DNA from: Azospirillum oryzae
GTDB taxonomy: Bacteria; Pseudomonadota; Alphaproteobacteria; Azospirillales; Azospirillaceae
Reading direction: 5' to 3'
Length of the DNA: 64,000 bases
Assembly (NCBI RefSeq): GCF_008364795.1
Contig: NZ_VTTM01000005.1
Location: forward strand, 62,001 to 126,000
In this document: piece after piece, positions 36,846 through 45,739 of the stretch
How the letters are laid out: the number at the start of each line of letters is the position of its first letter
Position numbering within the stretch: the stretch's first letter is position 1
The notes under the pieces: model-generated
Seen by the model: the letters and a program-made list of their open reading frames with translations, nothing else
The model's database searches: none
What the model was told of the DNA's origin: nothing
Program-made: the position numbers and the translations under genes

Positions 36846-37177
36846 GTCGGGAGCCAAATCCGACCGGGGCAGTGCGGTTTTACGGCCGCTCTGCCCCACA
36901 GTTCGAATCGCACCTTTCGCAGACCGCCAAGCTTCCGATCCGAACAAAGGGCGGCTTGGCAAAGTACCAAACGCAAGACCGGTCGGCCTTGCGGCCTATC
37001 GACTTCTATGCTCTTGACACCGGTCAAATAAAGATAGCTTTTTAGCTAACTACCGGACGTTGCCGGGTGCCGGCCGGTGCCCGACCACCGCAGTCGGGGT
37101 TTTCCCCTTCTTGAAGCCGCCCGGTGGAGCGGGCAATCAGGAAGACCGGCGGTCGGGTGTTGCAGGAGAGCTGTTGG
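36846..37177. other. 332-base intergenic region downstream of pyk
   Basis: No gene seen. An inverted pair GCCAAGC/GCTTGGC near 36927-36960 encloses about 20 bases and could form a weak hairpin after pyk. The AT-rich stretch at 37014-37048 holds two palindromes and a promoter-like TTGACA, annotated separately. Confidence 0.55.
37014..37048 (+). promoter_or_regulatory. Promoter-like AT-rich region with two palindromes
   Basis: TTGACACCGGTCAA (37014-37027) has arms TTGAC/GTCAA and includes a consensus -35 TTGACA. TAGCTTTTTAGCTA (37035-37048) is a second dyad. A good -10 at standard spacing is not obvious. The place, 130 bases before the MHYT-HD-GYP start, suggests control of that gene. Confidence 0.4.
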
Positions 37178-38668
37178 ATGTCGATCGAACTGGCCGGGCT
37201 TTGTTTCACGTCGGCGTCCGGCCTGCCGTTCTCCCACGACCATTGGCTGGTGGCGCTGTCCTATGCCGTCGCCGCCTTCGCCTCCTACTCCGCGCTCGAC
37301 ATGGCGGAGCGGATGCACCGGACCACCGGCATCACCCGCATCATGTGGCAGGGCTGTGCCGCGGCGGCGCTGGGCGGCGGCATCTGGGCGATGCATTTCA
37401 TCGCCATGCTGGCGCTGACCATCGACACGCCCATCACCTATGACCCGGTGATTACCCTGCTGTCGCTGGTGACGTCGGTCGCCTTCGTCGCCATCGGCTT
37501 CCGCATCATCCAGAGCCGCCGGTCGCCGGCCGCGATCGCGGCGGCCGGCAGTATCGTCGGGCTGGGGGTGGCGGCGATGCATTATCTCGGCATGGCGGCG
37601 ATGGTGCTGCCGGCCCGCATCGCCTACCAGCCCGGACTGTGGAGCCTGTCGGTCGCCATCGCCGTGGCGGCGGCGACCGCGGGGCTGTGGCTGTCCACCC
37701 GCGTCCACCACCGTCTGCGCGACCGCGTGCTGGCCGCCGTGGTGATGGCGGTCGCCGTCGGCGGCATGCATTACACCGGCATGGCCGCCCTGGTGGTGCA
37801 GGTCGACCCCATGCTGATGCCGGCGGACGGCGCACTGGGAGACGGGGCGCTGGGAGACGGGGTGTCCAGCGGGCCGCTGGCCGCCGCCGTGGCGATCGGC
37901 ACGTTCGGCCTGCTGCTGCTGGCGCTGGTTTCCACCGCCGCCGACCGCCGGATCTCCGCCGCCGCCGCGCACGAGGCCGCCGCCCTGCGCATCGCCAACA
38001 TGGAATTGCAGGCCGCCCGCCTGCAGCTGGAGGCGACCCAGCGCGAGATCATCCGCCGCCTGTGCAGCGCCGGGGAGTTCCGCGACAACGAGACCGGCCA
38101 GCACGTGGCGCGCATGGCGCAGATCGCCCATCTTCTGGCCCTGTCGGCCGGCTGCGCGCCCGGTTTCGCCGAACAGCTGCTGGAGGCGGCGCCGCTGCAC
38201 GACATCGGCAAGATCGGCATCCCCGATCATGTGCTGTTGAAGCCCGGCCGGCTCGACGCCCCGGAATGGAAGACCATGCGCCAGCATGCGGTCATCGGGC
38301 AGCGGCTGCTCGGCGGCAGCGGATTGCCCCTGCTGGACCTGGCCGCCGAGATCGCCGGCACCCACCACGAGAAATGGGACGGCACCGGTTATCCCGCCGG
38401 CCTGCGTGGCACCGACATTCCGCTGTCCGGCCGCATCGTCGCCATCGCCGACGTGTTCGACGCCCTGCTGTCCGCCCGCCCCTACAAGGAGCCCTGGCCG
38501 CTGGAGGCCGTCGTCGCCCACATGCGCGAACAGGCCGGCCGCCATTTCGATCCGGAACTGGTAGAGGTCTTCCTTGCCCGGCTCGACGACATGCTGGAGA
38601 TCCGCGGACGCTTCGTCGACGAGGGGGCCGCACCGCAGCTTTTGTCACAGTCGGACGCCGCCGAGTGA
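37178..38668 (+). CDS. MHYT sensor with HD-GYP cyclic-di-GMP phosphodiesterase domain
   Basis: Protein of 496 aa. The N-terminal ~245 residues are a seven-helix MHYT domain with its motif near-repeats (WAMHFIAMLAL, AAMHYLGMAAMV, GGMHYTGMAALV), proposed to bind copper and sense oxygen, CO or NO. After a coiled coil comes an HD-GYP domain: NETGQHVARMAQIAHLLAL, LHDIGKIGIPD (H341/D342), AGTHHEKWDGTGYPAGLRG and IVAIADVFDALLSARPYKEP. The metal-binding residues and the GYP motif are intact, so c-di-GMP hydrolysis is expected. AGGAGAG lies upstream of the ATG. MHYT is more often joined to GGDEF-EAL; joining to HD-GYP is less usual. Confidence 0.92.
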   Translation: MSIELAGLCFTSASGLPFSHDHWLVALSYAVAAFASYSALDMAERMHRTTGITRIMWQGCAAAALGGGIWAMHFIAMLALTIDTPITYDPVITLLSLVTSVAFVAIGFRIIQSRRSPAAIAAAGSIVGLGVAAMHYLGMAAMVLPARIAYQPGLWSLSVAIAVAAATAGLWLSTRVHHRLRDRVLAAVVMAVAVGGMHYTGMAALVVQVDPMLMPADGALGDGALGDGVSSGPLAAAVAIGTFGLLLLALVSTAADRRISAAAAHEAAALRIANMELQAARLQLEATQREIIRRLCSAGEFRDNETGQHVARMAQIAHLLALSAGCAPGFAEQLLEAAPLHDIGKIGIPDHVLLKPGRLDAPEWKTMRQHAVIGQRLLGGSGLPLLDLAAEIAGTHHEKWDGTGYPAGLRGTDIPLSGRIVAIADVFDALLSARPYKEPWPLEAVVAHMREQAGRHFDPELVEVFLARLDDMLEIRGRFVDEGAAPQLLSQSDAAE

Positions 38669-38867
38669 GTATCGGGGTTTTCCCCAATGCAGTCCCTTGG
38701 AAAAAGCGGATACTGGCTGCCGATGTTCTTGAAATGGTTCAAAATTTCCGCGACCGGATTGGCAGGAACCACCATCCGTCATTAACTTTTTCTTCGGCGA
38801 TACAGGAATAAGCGTGTGATCCGGCCCTTTTCACGCCGATCATCGCCATCCTTATCGATCCGGGACA

Positions 38868-41726
38868 ATGCACCAGACCCTGACCGCCGAGTTCGACTGG
38901 CTCCCGGACCGCAAGCCCGCGCGGATCGACGCTCTGTACGACGCGATCCCGGTGGGGATTGCGTTCCTCGACCGCCAACTCCGCTGCGTGCGGATGAACC
39001 GGCGCATGGGGGCGCTGGCGGGACTTCCCGCGACCGCCGCGACGGGACTTCCATTCACCGACGTCTGGCCGGAGGCGGAGGACGCGCTGCTCGCCGCCGC
39101 ACCGCTCGCCCTGGCCGGCACGGTGGTGGAGGACATCGCGCTGACCGGACCCCTCACCGGTCCGGAGCGGGCGCTGGTCGCCAGCCTGCATCCTCACCGC
39201 GACGACGGGGACGGGGCTGGGGACCGGGCCGGGGACGGGGACGGCGCCGCCCTGCTCTGCATCGTGGAGGACCGGACCGCGTTGCGGCGATGCGAGGCCG
39301 AGCTGCGCCACTTCAAGGAATTGCGCCGCCAGACGTTGGAACTGAGCGACCTGTTTCCATGGTACAGCACCCCCGACGGCATTCCGCGCACCACCCGGCG
39401 CTGGCGCGAGCGCACCGGCCTCAGCGCGGCCGACGTCGCGACGCCGCAGCGCTGGGTCGCCGCGCTCCACCCCGACGACCGCGCGCCCTTCGAGGCCGCC
39501 TGGACCCGCAGCCTGACCAACGGTACCGCGCTGGAGATCGACCTGCGCCTGCGCGTCGCCGGGGACGGAGCGCCGGGCAGCCAACATCGTTGGTTCCGCC
39601 GCCGCGCCGCCGCCCAGCGCGACGCGGATGGACGCATCGTACAGTGGCACGGCACCGACGAGGACATCCACGAACGCCGGATTGCCGAAGACGCCCTGCG
39701 CGAAAGCGAGTCCTTCGCCCGCCAGATCCTGGACAACAGCCCGGAATGCGTGAAGGTGCTGGACATGGAGGGGCGGCTGACCTTCATGAACATCCCCGGC
39801 GTCCAGCTGATGGAGCTGGACAGCTTCGACTGCCTGAAAAACCAGCATTGGGAGGCCTTTTGGCCGGAGGAGCGCCGGCCGCAGCTGCGCGCGTCGATCG
39901 ACATCGCGAAGCGGGGCGGGACCGGCCGTTTCCTCGGCTTCTGTCCCACGGCCAAGGGCACGCCGAAATGGTGGGACAATCTGGTCTGTCCCCTGCCCGG
40001 CCCGGACGGACGGCCGCAGCGGCTGCTCGCCATCTCCCGCGATGTCACCAACACCCAACTCGCCCGGCAGGCGCTGGAGGAGACCACCGCGCTCTTGTCC
40101 GGCGTGCTGGAAAGCACCACCGACAGCGTGGTGTTCGTCGACCGCGACTGGCGCATCACCTACCGCAACCCGGCCGCCGCCACCATCCATGAGGGCCGCG
40201 GCATCCGGTTGGGCGACTCCTTCTTCGACGTCTTCCCGCAGCAGACCGAGAGCCGCAGCCTGTTCCGCAAGGCGATGGCCGACCAGACCCCCGTCGTCTT
40301 CGAGGAATTCGTCGCGGCTCTCGGCCAATGGACGGAAATCCACGCCTTCCCGACCGCGGAGGGGCTGTCCGTCTTCTTCCGCAATGTCACCGAACGCCGA
40401 CGGGTGGAGGAGGAGCGGCGCGCCGCCCAGGAGAGGATCGCCCACCTTGCCCGGCTGGATTCGCTGACCGGCCTGTCCAACCGGCTCTATTTCCAGGAGC
40501 GGCTGGAACAGGCGCTGCGCGAGGCGCCCGACGAGGGCGTGATGGCGGTCCATTACATCGACCTCGACCAGTTCAAGGCCGTCAACGACACACTGGGCCA
40601 CCATGCCGGCGACGCGCTGCTGCGGCAGGTCGCCGACCGGCTGCGCGGCTGCATCGGTGCCGCCGATCTGGTTTCCCGCTTCGGTGGCGACGAGTTCGCC
40701 GTCCTGCAGCCCAACCTGTGGGGACCGGCGGAGGCGGAGGACCTCGCCCGCTGCATCATCTCGGCGCTGGCCGAGCCGATCGAGATCGACGGCGCCCAGG
40801 TGCGGACCGGCACCAGCATCGGCATCGCCCTGTCCCGCCGCGACGGCGTCGAGGCCGATGCGCTGCTGAAGGCGGCCGACATCGCGCTCTACCGCGCCAA
40901 GGCCGACGGCCGCAACACCCACCGCTTCTTCGCGCCCGAGATGGCGGAGCGGCTGAAATCCTTCCACGACCTGAAGCTGGGCCTGCACGAGGCGCTGCGG
41001 CAGGGTGAGTTCGAGCTGCATTACCAGCCGCTGGTCTGCACCGGCGAGTCCGGCATCCGCGGGTTCGAGGCGCTGATCCGCTGGCGCCGCCCCGGCCGCG
41101 GCCTGATCCGCCCGGCCGACTTCATCCCCGTCGCGGAGGAAACCGGGCTGATCGGCCCGATCGGCGAGTGGGCCCTGCGCGAGGCCTGCCGCGAGGCGGC
41201 ACGCTGGCCCGACGGCATCGGGATCAGCGTCAACGTGTCCTCCGTCCAATTCCGCGACAAGGGGTTGGTGGAGTCGGTGCGCCGGGCGCTGGCCGACACC
41301 GAGCTGGCGCCGGGGCGGCTGGAGTTGGAAATCACCGAATCCGTTCTGCTGCAGGACGACGACGCCAATCTCGGCACCCTGCGCGAGCTGCGGGCGCTGG
41401 GCGCGCGGATCGTCATGGACGATTTCGGCACCGGCTATTCGGCGCTGGGCTATCTCTGCCGCTTCCGCTTCGACAAGGTGAAGATCGACCGCAGTTTCGT
41501 CGCCAACCTGCCGCGCTGCGACGGCTCCACCGCCGTGGTGCAGGCGGTGGCCGGGATGGGCCGCAACCTGGGCATCGTCATCACCGCCGAGGGCGTGGAG
41601 GAGCAATCCCAGCTCGACGCCGTCCGCCGGCTGGGCTGCCACGAGGCGCAGGGCTATCTGTTCTCGCGCCCGGTCCCGGCGGCGGAGGTGCCGGCGCTGA
41701 TCGCGCGGCTGAGGGAGAGCGGCTGA
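38868..41726 (+). CDS. Multi-PAS GGDEF-EAL protein
   Basis: Protein of 952 aa, cytoplasmic by sequence (no membrane helix). Four PAS-like domains occupy ~20-140, ~150-270, ~280-395 and ~400-515 (for example NSPECVKVLDMEGRLTFMNI, TDSVVFVDRDWRITYRNPAA). The GGDEF domain follows with the intact motif at ~606-610 (RFGGDEFAVLQP) and then EAL with FEALIRW at ~733-739 and later conserved DDFGTGYSALGYL and KIDRSFVANLP. Both cyclase and phosphodiesterase motifs look complete, so the net activity cannot be predicted. A Gly/Asp-rich stretch (GDGAGDRAGDGDGA) in the first PAS region comes from a short DNA repeat. Follows the HD-GYP gene in the same direction, 199 bp on. Confidence 0.94.
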   Translation: MHQTLTAEFDWLPDRKPARIDALYDAIPVGIAFLDRQLRCVRMNRRMGALAGLPATAATGLPFTDVWPEAEDALLAAAPLALAGTVVEDIALTGPLTGPERALVASLHPHRDDGDGAGDRAGDGDGAALLCIVEDRTALRRCEAELRHFKELRRQTLELSDLFPWYSTPDGIPRTTRRWRERTGLSAADVATPQRWVAALHPDDRAPFEAAWTRSLTNGTALEIDLRLRVAGDGAPGSQHRWFRRRAAAQRDADGRIVQWHGTDEDIHERRIAEDALRESESFARQILDNSPECVKVLDMEGRLTFMNIPGVQLMELDSFDCLKNQHWEAFWPEERRPQLRASIDIAKRGGTGRFLGFCPTAKGTPKWWDNLVCPLPGPDGRPQRLLAISRDVTNTQLARQALEETTALLSGVLESTTDSVVFVDRDWRITYRNPAAATIHEGRGIRLGDSFFDVFPQQTESRSLFRKAMADQTPVVFEEFVAALGQWTEIHAFPTAEGLSVFFRNVTERRRVEEERRAAQERIAHLARLDSLTGLSNRLYFQERLEQALREAPDEGVMAVHYIDLDQFKAVNDTLGHHAGDALLRQVADRLRGCIGAADLVSRFGGDEFAVLQPNLWGPAEAEDLARCIISALAEPIEIDGAQVRTGTSIGIALSRRDGVEADALLKAADIALYRAKADGRNTHRFFAPEMAERLKSFHDLKLGLHEALRQGEFELHYQPLVCTGESGIRGFEALIRWRRPGRGLIRPADFIPVAEETGLIGPIGEWALREACREAARWPDGIGISVNVSSVQFRDKGLVESVRRALADTELAPGRLELEITESVLLQDDDANLGTLRELRALGARIVMDDFGTGYSALGYLCRFRFDKVKIDRSFVANLPRCDGSTAVVQAVAGMGRNLGIVITAEGVEEQSQLDAVRRLGCHEAQGYLFSRPVPAAEVPALIARLRESG

Positions 41727-41821
41727 AGCGTTGAGGAATCCGGCCGGAACGCAACGCCTTCCGGTGACGGCTGTTCTGGTACGGGAACGCATCCTGCCAG
41801 GACACCGACCCGGAGGACAAA

Positions 41822-42157
41822 ATGGCCAAGACCACCACCGATCACGACGAGATCCGCCGCTGGGCCGAAAGCCACGGCGGCAAGTCGGCCGTCGTCCGCA
41901 GCACCCATGACGAGGCGCATGGCAACGGCAAGAAAAGCCGCAAGACCGGCGTCGGCCTGCTGCGCCTGATGTTCCCCAAGGCCCGCCAGTCCGACCATGG
42001 CGAGTTGGAGGAAATCGACTGGAACGAGTTCTTCCAGCAGTTCGAGGACTCCAAACTCGCGCTGCTCTACGAGGAGGATTCCAACTTCAACAAGCTGATC
42101 GGCCGCGACACCGCCGAGAAGCGGGAGCATGGCGACCACAAGGCGGCACGCCATTGA
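41822..42157 (+). CDS. Conserved hypothetical protein
   Basis: Protein of 111 aa, GGAGG seven bases before the ATG. Charged and soluble: DHDEIRRWAESHGGKSAVVR at the start, then VGLLRLMFPKARQS, an acidic segment DWNEFFQQFEDSKLALLYEE and KLIGRDTAEKREHGDH at the end. I recognise the general pattern of a small family common in proteobacteria in which the central FP-W-F motif is kept, but no function is known to me. Lone gene before the tRNA. Confidence 0.75.
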   Translation: MAKTTTDHDEIRRWAESHGGKSAVVRSTHDEAHGNGKKSRKTGVGLLRLMFPKARQSDHGELEEIDWNEFFQQFEDSKLALLYEEDSNFNKLIGRDTAEKREHGDHKAARH

Positions 42158-42324
42158 CCGATACGCGATTGGCCGGCCGGCCCGTCGCCCGCCCTTATCG
42201 GAGACGCCGCCTTTGCATGATGATTCGCCGAATGTGCATCACCCAGCTGGATCGTTCATAGGCGTATTGGAACGACTGCCTGGACAGCCGGCAACAGAGA
42301 AAACCGTGATTTTCACGGAATACA

Positions 42325-42362
42325 AACGAAAAGGGCCTAGCCGCTGAAACGGCTAAGCCCTT
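42325..42362 (-). terminator. Rho-independent terminator of tRNA-Arg
   Basis: On the minus strand AAGGGCTTAGCCG, loop TTTCAG, CGGCTAGGCCCTT, followed by TTTCGTTTG. The stem is long with one mismatch and begins eight bases after the tRNA 3' end. Confidence 0.8.
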
Positions 42363-42369
42363 GAATTCG

Positions 42370-42446
<77 letters not shown>

Positions 42447-42543
42447 ATCGCTGGTGGAGGCGCAACATAGCCCAAGGTTTGCGGGGACGCAAACACTAAA
42501 ATCGCTGTTTTTTCGACGGCTTGCAGAGGCCGCTCCCACCCCC

Positions 42544-42568
42544 ATGACCGTGCCTTCGGAGGGCAGCG
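42544..42568 (-). pseudogene. Partial copy of the tRNA-Arg anticodon arm
   Basis: TGCCTTCGGAGGGCAGCG at 42551-42568 is identical to 42404-42421 of the intact tRNA, and the preceding ATGACC is also shared with a one-base gap. It covers the anticodon stem-loop and part of the variable region, in the same orientation, about 120 bp upstream of the tRNA 5' end. Such fragments are left by recombination at tRNA attachment sites or by partial duplication. Confidence 0.6.
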
Positions 42569-42587
42569 GTCCCGCCGCAAGGCCGGA

Positions 42588-42601
42588 TGGAAACGTTTCC
42601 A
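42588..42601. promoter_or_regulatory. LacI-family operator
   Basis: TGGAAACGTTTCCA is a perfect 14-bp palindrome with the central CG typical of LacI/GalR operators. A second, imperfect site, GAAACCGTTTTC, follows at about 42610. Both lie before the LacI-type gene at 42708, so autoregulation is likely, and control of the downstream transporter operon is possible. Confidence 0.75.
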
Positions 42602-42707
42602 TTCTTCACGAAACCGTTTTCACGGCGTCACGCGATTGAAACACGCCGCCGCCACTCTGCACCCGCACCGGATCGACGGATGCGGGAACAGGGATGATGG
42701 GCGGCAG

Positions 42708-43772
42708 ATGGATGGCGGGATGACGGACAGGCGCGCCATGGACCGGGTGGCGGTGGACCGCGTGGCGACGATCCGCGACGTGGCGGCGCGGGCCGGGGTG
42801 TCCATCGCCACCGTGTCGCGCGTCCTCAACGGCAGCGGCAACGCCACGCCGGAAACCATGGCGAAGGTGCGCGCCGCCGCCTCCGACCTGTCCTTCCGTC
42901 CCAGCACCATCGGGCGCAGCCTGAAGGCGGCGCGCACGCGCACCGTCGGCGTGCTGGTGCCGTCGCTGACCAATCCCGTCTTCGCCGAAAGCGTCGCCGG
43001 CATCCAGGATGCGGCGGCGGAGGCCGGATACAGCGTGCTGATCGCCTCCACCGACTATGACCCGGCCCGCGAATCGCGCGCCATCGAAGGGCTGCTGTCC
43101 AACCGGGTCGAGGGGCTGGTGCTGACCGTCGCCGACGCCGACCGCAGCGGGTCGCTCGACACGCTGGACGAGGTACGGCTGCCCTATGTGCTGGCCTACA
43201 ACCAGCCGGAACGGGCGCCACGCGCCCATGTGTCGGTCGACAATGTCGCCGCCTCCCGCGCGGTGGTGGAGCGGATGGCGGCACTCGGGCACCGGCGCAT
43301 CGGCATGATCGTCGGGCGCTTCCGCCAGTCCGACCGCTCGCGCCGGCGCCATGCCGGCTGGCTGGCGGCGCTGGCCGACGCCGGATTGCAACCGGGGCCG
43401 GTGGTCGAGGTCGACTTCAACGAACTGCGCCTGGCCCACCGGCTGGCCCCCCTTCTGGAAGGGCCGGAGCGGCCGACCGCGCTGTTCGCCTCCAACGACA
43501 TGCTGGCGCTCGCCACCATCCGGGCGCTGCGCGACCTCGGCCTGAGAGTGCCCGACGACGTGTCGGTCTGCGGATTCGACGGGATCGAGGTCGGCCGGCT
43601 GATGGCGCCCAGCCTCGCCACCCTGGTGCAGCCGGCCCGCGCCATGGGCGCCACCGCCTTTGAATGTCTGCGCACCGGCTTTTCCGGCGAACTGCAAGGC
43701 CGCGCCGTGATGCTGCCCTTCACCCTGCGTCCGGGCGAATCGCTCGGCGCCGCGCCATCCAAATCGACCTGA
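42708..43772 (+). CDS. LacI-family transcriptional regulator
   Basis: Protein of about 354 aa from the ATG at 42708 (350 aa from 42720); neither start has an outstanding ribosome binding site. The N-terminal helix-turn-helix ATIRDVAARAGVSIATVSRV with hinge region (GRSLKAARTRTVGVLVPSLT) is clear. The ligand domain continues with NPVFAESVAGIQDAAAEAGY, DYDPARESRAIEGLLSNRVE, FASNDMLALATIRALRDLGL and VSVCGFDGIEVGRLMAPSLA. It likely represses its own gene and the ABC importer operon 61 bp downstream through the operator at 42588-42601. The inducer is not known; the context suggests a phosphodiester or organophosphate. Confidence 0.92.
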   Translation: MDGGMTDRRAMDRVAVDRVATIRDVAARAGVSIATVSRVLNGSGNATPETMAKVRAAASDLSFRPSTIGRSLKAARTRTVGVLVPSLTNPVFAESVAGIQDAAAEAGYSVLIASTDYDPARESRAIEGLLSNRVEGLVLTVADADRSGSLDTLDEVRLPYVLAYNQPERAPRAHVSVDNVAASRAVVERMAALGHRRIGMIVGRFRQSDRSRRRHAGWLAALADAGLQPGPVVEVDFNELRLAHRLAPLLEGPERPTALFASNDMLALATIRALRDLGLRVPDDVSVCGFDGIEVGRLMAPSLATLVQPARAMGATAFECLRTGFSGELQGRAVMLPFTLRPGESLGAAPSKST

Positions 43773-43800
43773 GCCCAAATCGACCTGAGCCCAAATCGAG
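43759..43800. repeat. 16-bp tandem repeat over the LacI stop codon
   Basis: Two exact copies of CCAAATCGACCTGAGC and a partial third (CCAAATCGAG). The TGA stop of the LacI gene is in the first copy. A possible LacI-type dyad AAGCGCTT (43803-43810) follows immediately. Confidence 0.85.
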
Positions 43801-43833
43801 ATAAGCGCTTCCCGAACGGAGACACACGCAATC

Positions 43834-44850
43834 ATGTTCAAGCCGTTCCTGCTCGGCGCCGCCGCTCTGGCCGCCGCCCTCACCGCCACGGTCGCTCCCG
43901 CCATGGCGGCGGAGCAGACCGCCATCTGCTACAACTGCCCGCCGGAATGGGCCGACTGGGCGTCGCAGCTGAAGGCGATCAAGGCCGATCTTGGCATCGC
44001 CGTGCCGTTCGACAACAAGAACTCCGGCCAGTCGCTCGCCGCCATGCTGGCGGAAAAGGACAAGCCGGTGGCCGACGTCGTCTATCTCGGCGGGCCGGTC
44101 GGCATCCAGGCCAAGGCGGCCGGCGTCGTCACCCCATTCAAGCCGGCGGCCTGGGCCGAGATCCCCGACGGGATGAAGGACGCCGACGGCAACTGGTTCG
44201 CCATCCACAGCGGCACGCTGGGCTTCTTCGTCAACACCGAGGCGCTGGGCGGCAAGCCGGTGCCGCAGAGCTGGGCCGACCTGCTGAAGCCCGATTATTC
44301 TGGCATGGTCGGCTATCTCGACCCGACCAGCGCCGCCGTCGGCTATGTCGGCGCGGTGGCGGTCAACCAGGCGCTGGGCGGCGATTACGGCAGCTTCGAC
44401 AAGGCCATCGGCTGGTTCAAGGATCTGCAGAAGAACCAGCCGATCGTGCCGAAGCAGACCTCCTACGCCCGCGTGCTGTCCGGCGAGATTCCGATCCTGA
44501 TCGATTACGACTTCAACGCCTACCGCGCCAAATACACCGACAAGGCGCCGGTCGCCTTCGTCATCCCGCAGGAAGGCACGGTGTCGGTCCCCTATGTGAT
44601 GGCGCTGGTCAAGAACGGCCCGAACCCGGAGAACGGCAAGAAGGTTCTGGACTACGTCCTGTCGGACAAGGGCCAGACGCTGTGGGCCAACGCCTTCATG
44701 CGCCCGGTGCGGGCCGAGGCGATGTCGCCCGAGACCGCCGCCAAGTTCCTGCCGGCCGCCGACTATGCCCGCGCCAAGCCGGTGGACATGGTGCGCATGG
44801 CCGAGGCGCAGAAGGGCTTCATGGACCGCTATCAGGCGGAGGTGAAGTGA
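43834..44850 (+). CDS. ABC transporter periplasmic binding protein
   Basis: Protein of 338 aa with a signal peptide (PFLLGAAALAAALTATVAPA, cleaved after AMA). The mature part is a type II binding protein of the iron/polyamine/phosphonate group: AICYNCPPEWADWASQLKAI, GSLAAMLAEKDKP-like segment, ADVVYLGGPVGIQAKAAGVV, FVNTEALGGKPVPQSWADLL and TLWANAFMRPVR. Two cysteines near the N-terminus (CYNC) may pair. Operon with two permeases, an ATPase and a phosphodiesterase. The ligand is not readable from sequence; a phosphorylated glycerol or ethanolamine compound is my inference from the phosphodiesterase. Confidence 0.88.
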   Translation: MFKPFLLGAAALAAALTATVAPAMAAEQTAICYNCPPEWADWASQLKAIKADLGIAVPFDNKNSGQSLAAMLAEKDKPVADVVYLGGPVGIQAKAAGVVTPFKPAAWAEIPDGMKDADGNWFAIHSGTLGFFVNTEALGGKPVPQSWADLLKPDYSGMVGYLDPTSAAVGYVGAVAVNQALGGDYGSFDKAIGWFKDLQKNQPIVPKQTSYARVLSGEIPILIDYDFNAYRAKYTDKAPVAFVIPQEGTVSVPYVMALVKNGPNPENGKKVLDYVLSDKGQTLWANAFMRPVRAEAMSPETAAKFLPAADYARAKPVDMVRMAEAQKGFMDRYQAEVK

Positions 44851-45734
44851 GCGCCTGCCTGCAGGAGGCCCCCCTCCCCCACCGGCCGGCGGCGCGTCCG
44901 CCGGCCGGGCCGGGGTGGGTGGGTGAGCCGCTGCGGCTGGCGGCCCTGCTGGCGCCGGCGGCGGCGGTGTTCGCGGCCTTCTTCCTGCTGCCGCTGGTCC
45001 GCCTGATCCTGATCGGCGCCGGCGGGGCGGAGGGATGGTCCGCCTATCTGACCACGCTGGTCGATCCCGGCCATCTCGACAGCCTGATCTCCACGCTGGC
45101 TCTGTCGGCGGGGGTGACGTTGGTGACGCTGGCGGTGTCCACCATCGCCGGGCTGTTCCTGGTGCGGCACCACTTTCCCGGCCATGCCGTGCTGGTGGCG
45201 CTGCTGACCTTTCCGCTGGCCTTTCCCGGCGTGGTGATCGGTTTCATGGTCATCATGCTGGCCGGACGGCAAGGGCTGATCGGCACCATCACCCAGGCGC
45301 TGACCGGGGGGAAGCTGGTGTTCGCCTATTCCATGGCCGGGCTGTTCCTCGGCTACGTCTATTTCTCGATCCCGCGCGTGATTTTGACGGTGATGGCGGC
45401 GGCGGAGAAGCTGGATCCCCGGTTGGAGGAAGCGGCGCGCTCGCTGGGGGCGGCCCCCTGGCGCGTGGTGGCCGATGTGATCCTGCCGGCGCTGAAACCG
45501 GCGCTGATCTCGGCCGGCGCGCTGTGCTTCGCGACCTCGATGGGCGCGTTCGGCACCGCCTTCACGCTTGCCACCCGGATCAATGTCCTGCCGATGACGA
45601 TCTATACCGAATTCACGCTCCAGGCGAACATCGCAGCGGCGGCGGCGCTCAGCGTCCTGCTCGGCCTCATCACCTGGGCGGCGCTGGCGGTGGCGCGCAG
45701 CGTCGCCGGCACGTCGGTTGCGGCGGCGGGGTGA
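44847..45734 (+). CDS. ABC transporter permease (first subunit)
   Basis: Protein of 295 aa starting with GTG at 44847, which overlaps the binding-protein stop (GTGA) and is preceded by GGAGGTGAA. Six hydrophobic segments, with the EAA loop as EEAARSLGAAPWRVVADVIL. The N-terminal ~30 residues are Pro-rich. BPD_transp_1 family. Forms the membrane channel with the next gene product. Confidence 0.92.
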   Translation: MSACLQEAPLPHRPAARPPAGPGWVGEPLRLAALLAPAAAVFAAFFLLPLVRLILIGAGGAEGWSAYLTTLVDPGHLDSLISTLALSAGVTLVTLAVSTIAGLFLVRHHFPGHAVLVALLTFPLAFPGVVIGFMVIMLAGRQGLIGTITQALTGGKLVFAYSMAGLFLGYVYFSIPRVILTVMAAAEKLDPRLEEAARSLGAAPWRVVADVILPALKPALISAGALCFATSMGAFGTAFTLATRINVLPMTIYTEFTLQANIAAAAALSVLLGLITWAALAVARSVAGTSVAAAG

Positions 45735-45739
45735 CGGCG

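Noticed and set aside
38739..41792. A 1017-codon open frame on the minus strand
   Set aside because: Antisense to the PAS-GGDEF-EAL gene; no motif and typical shadow composition.
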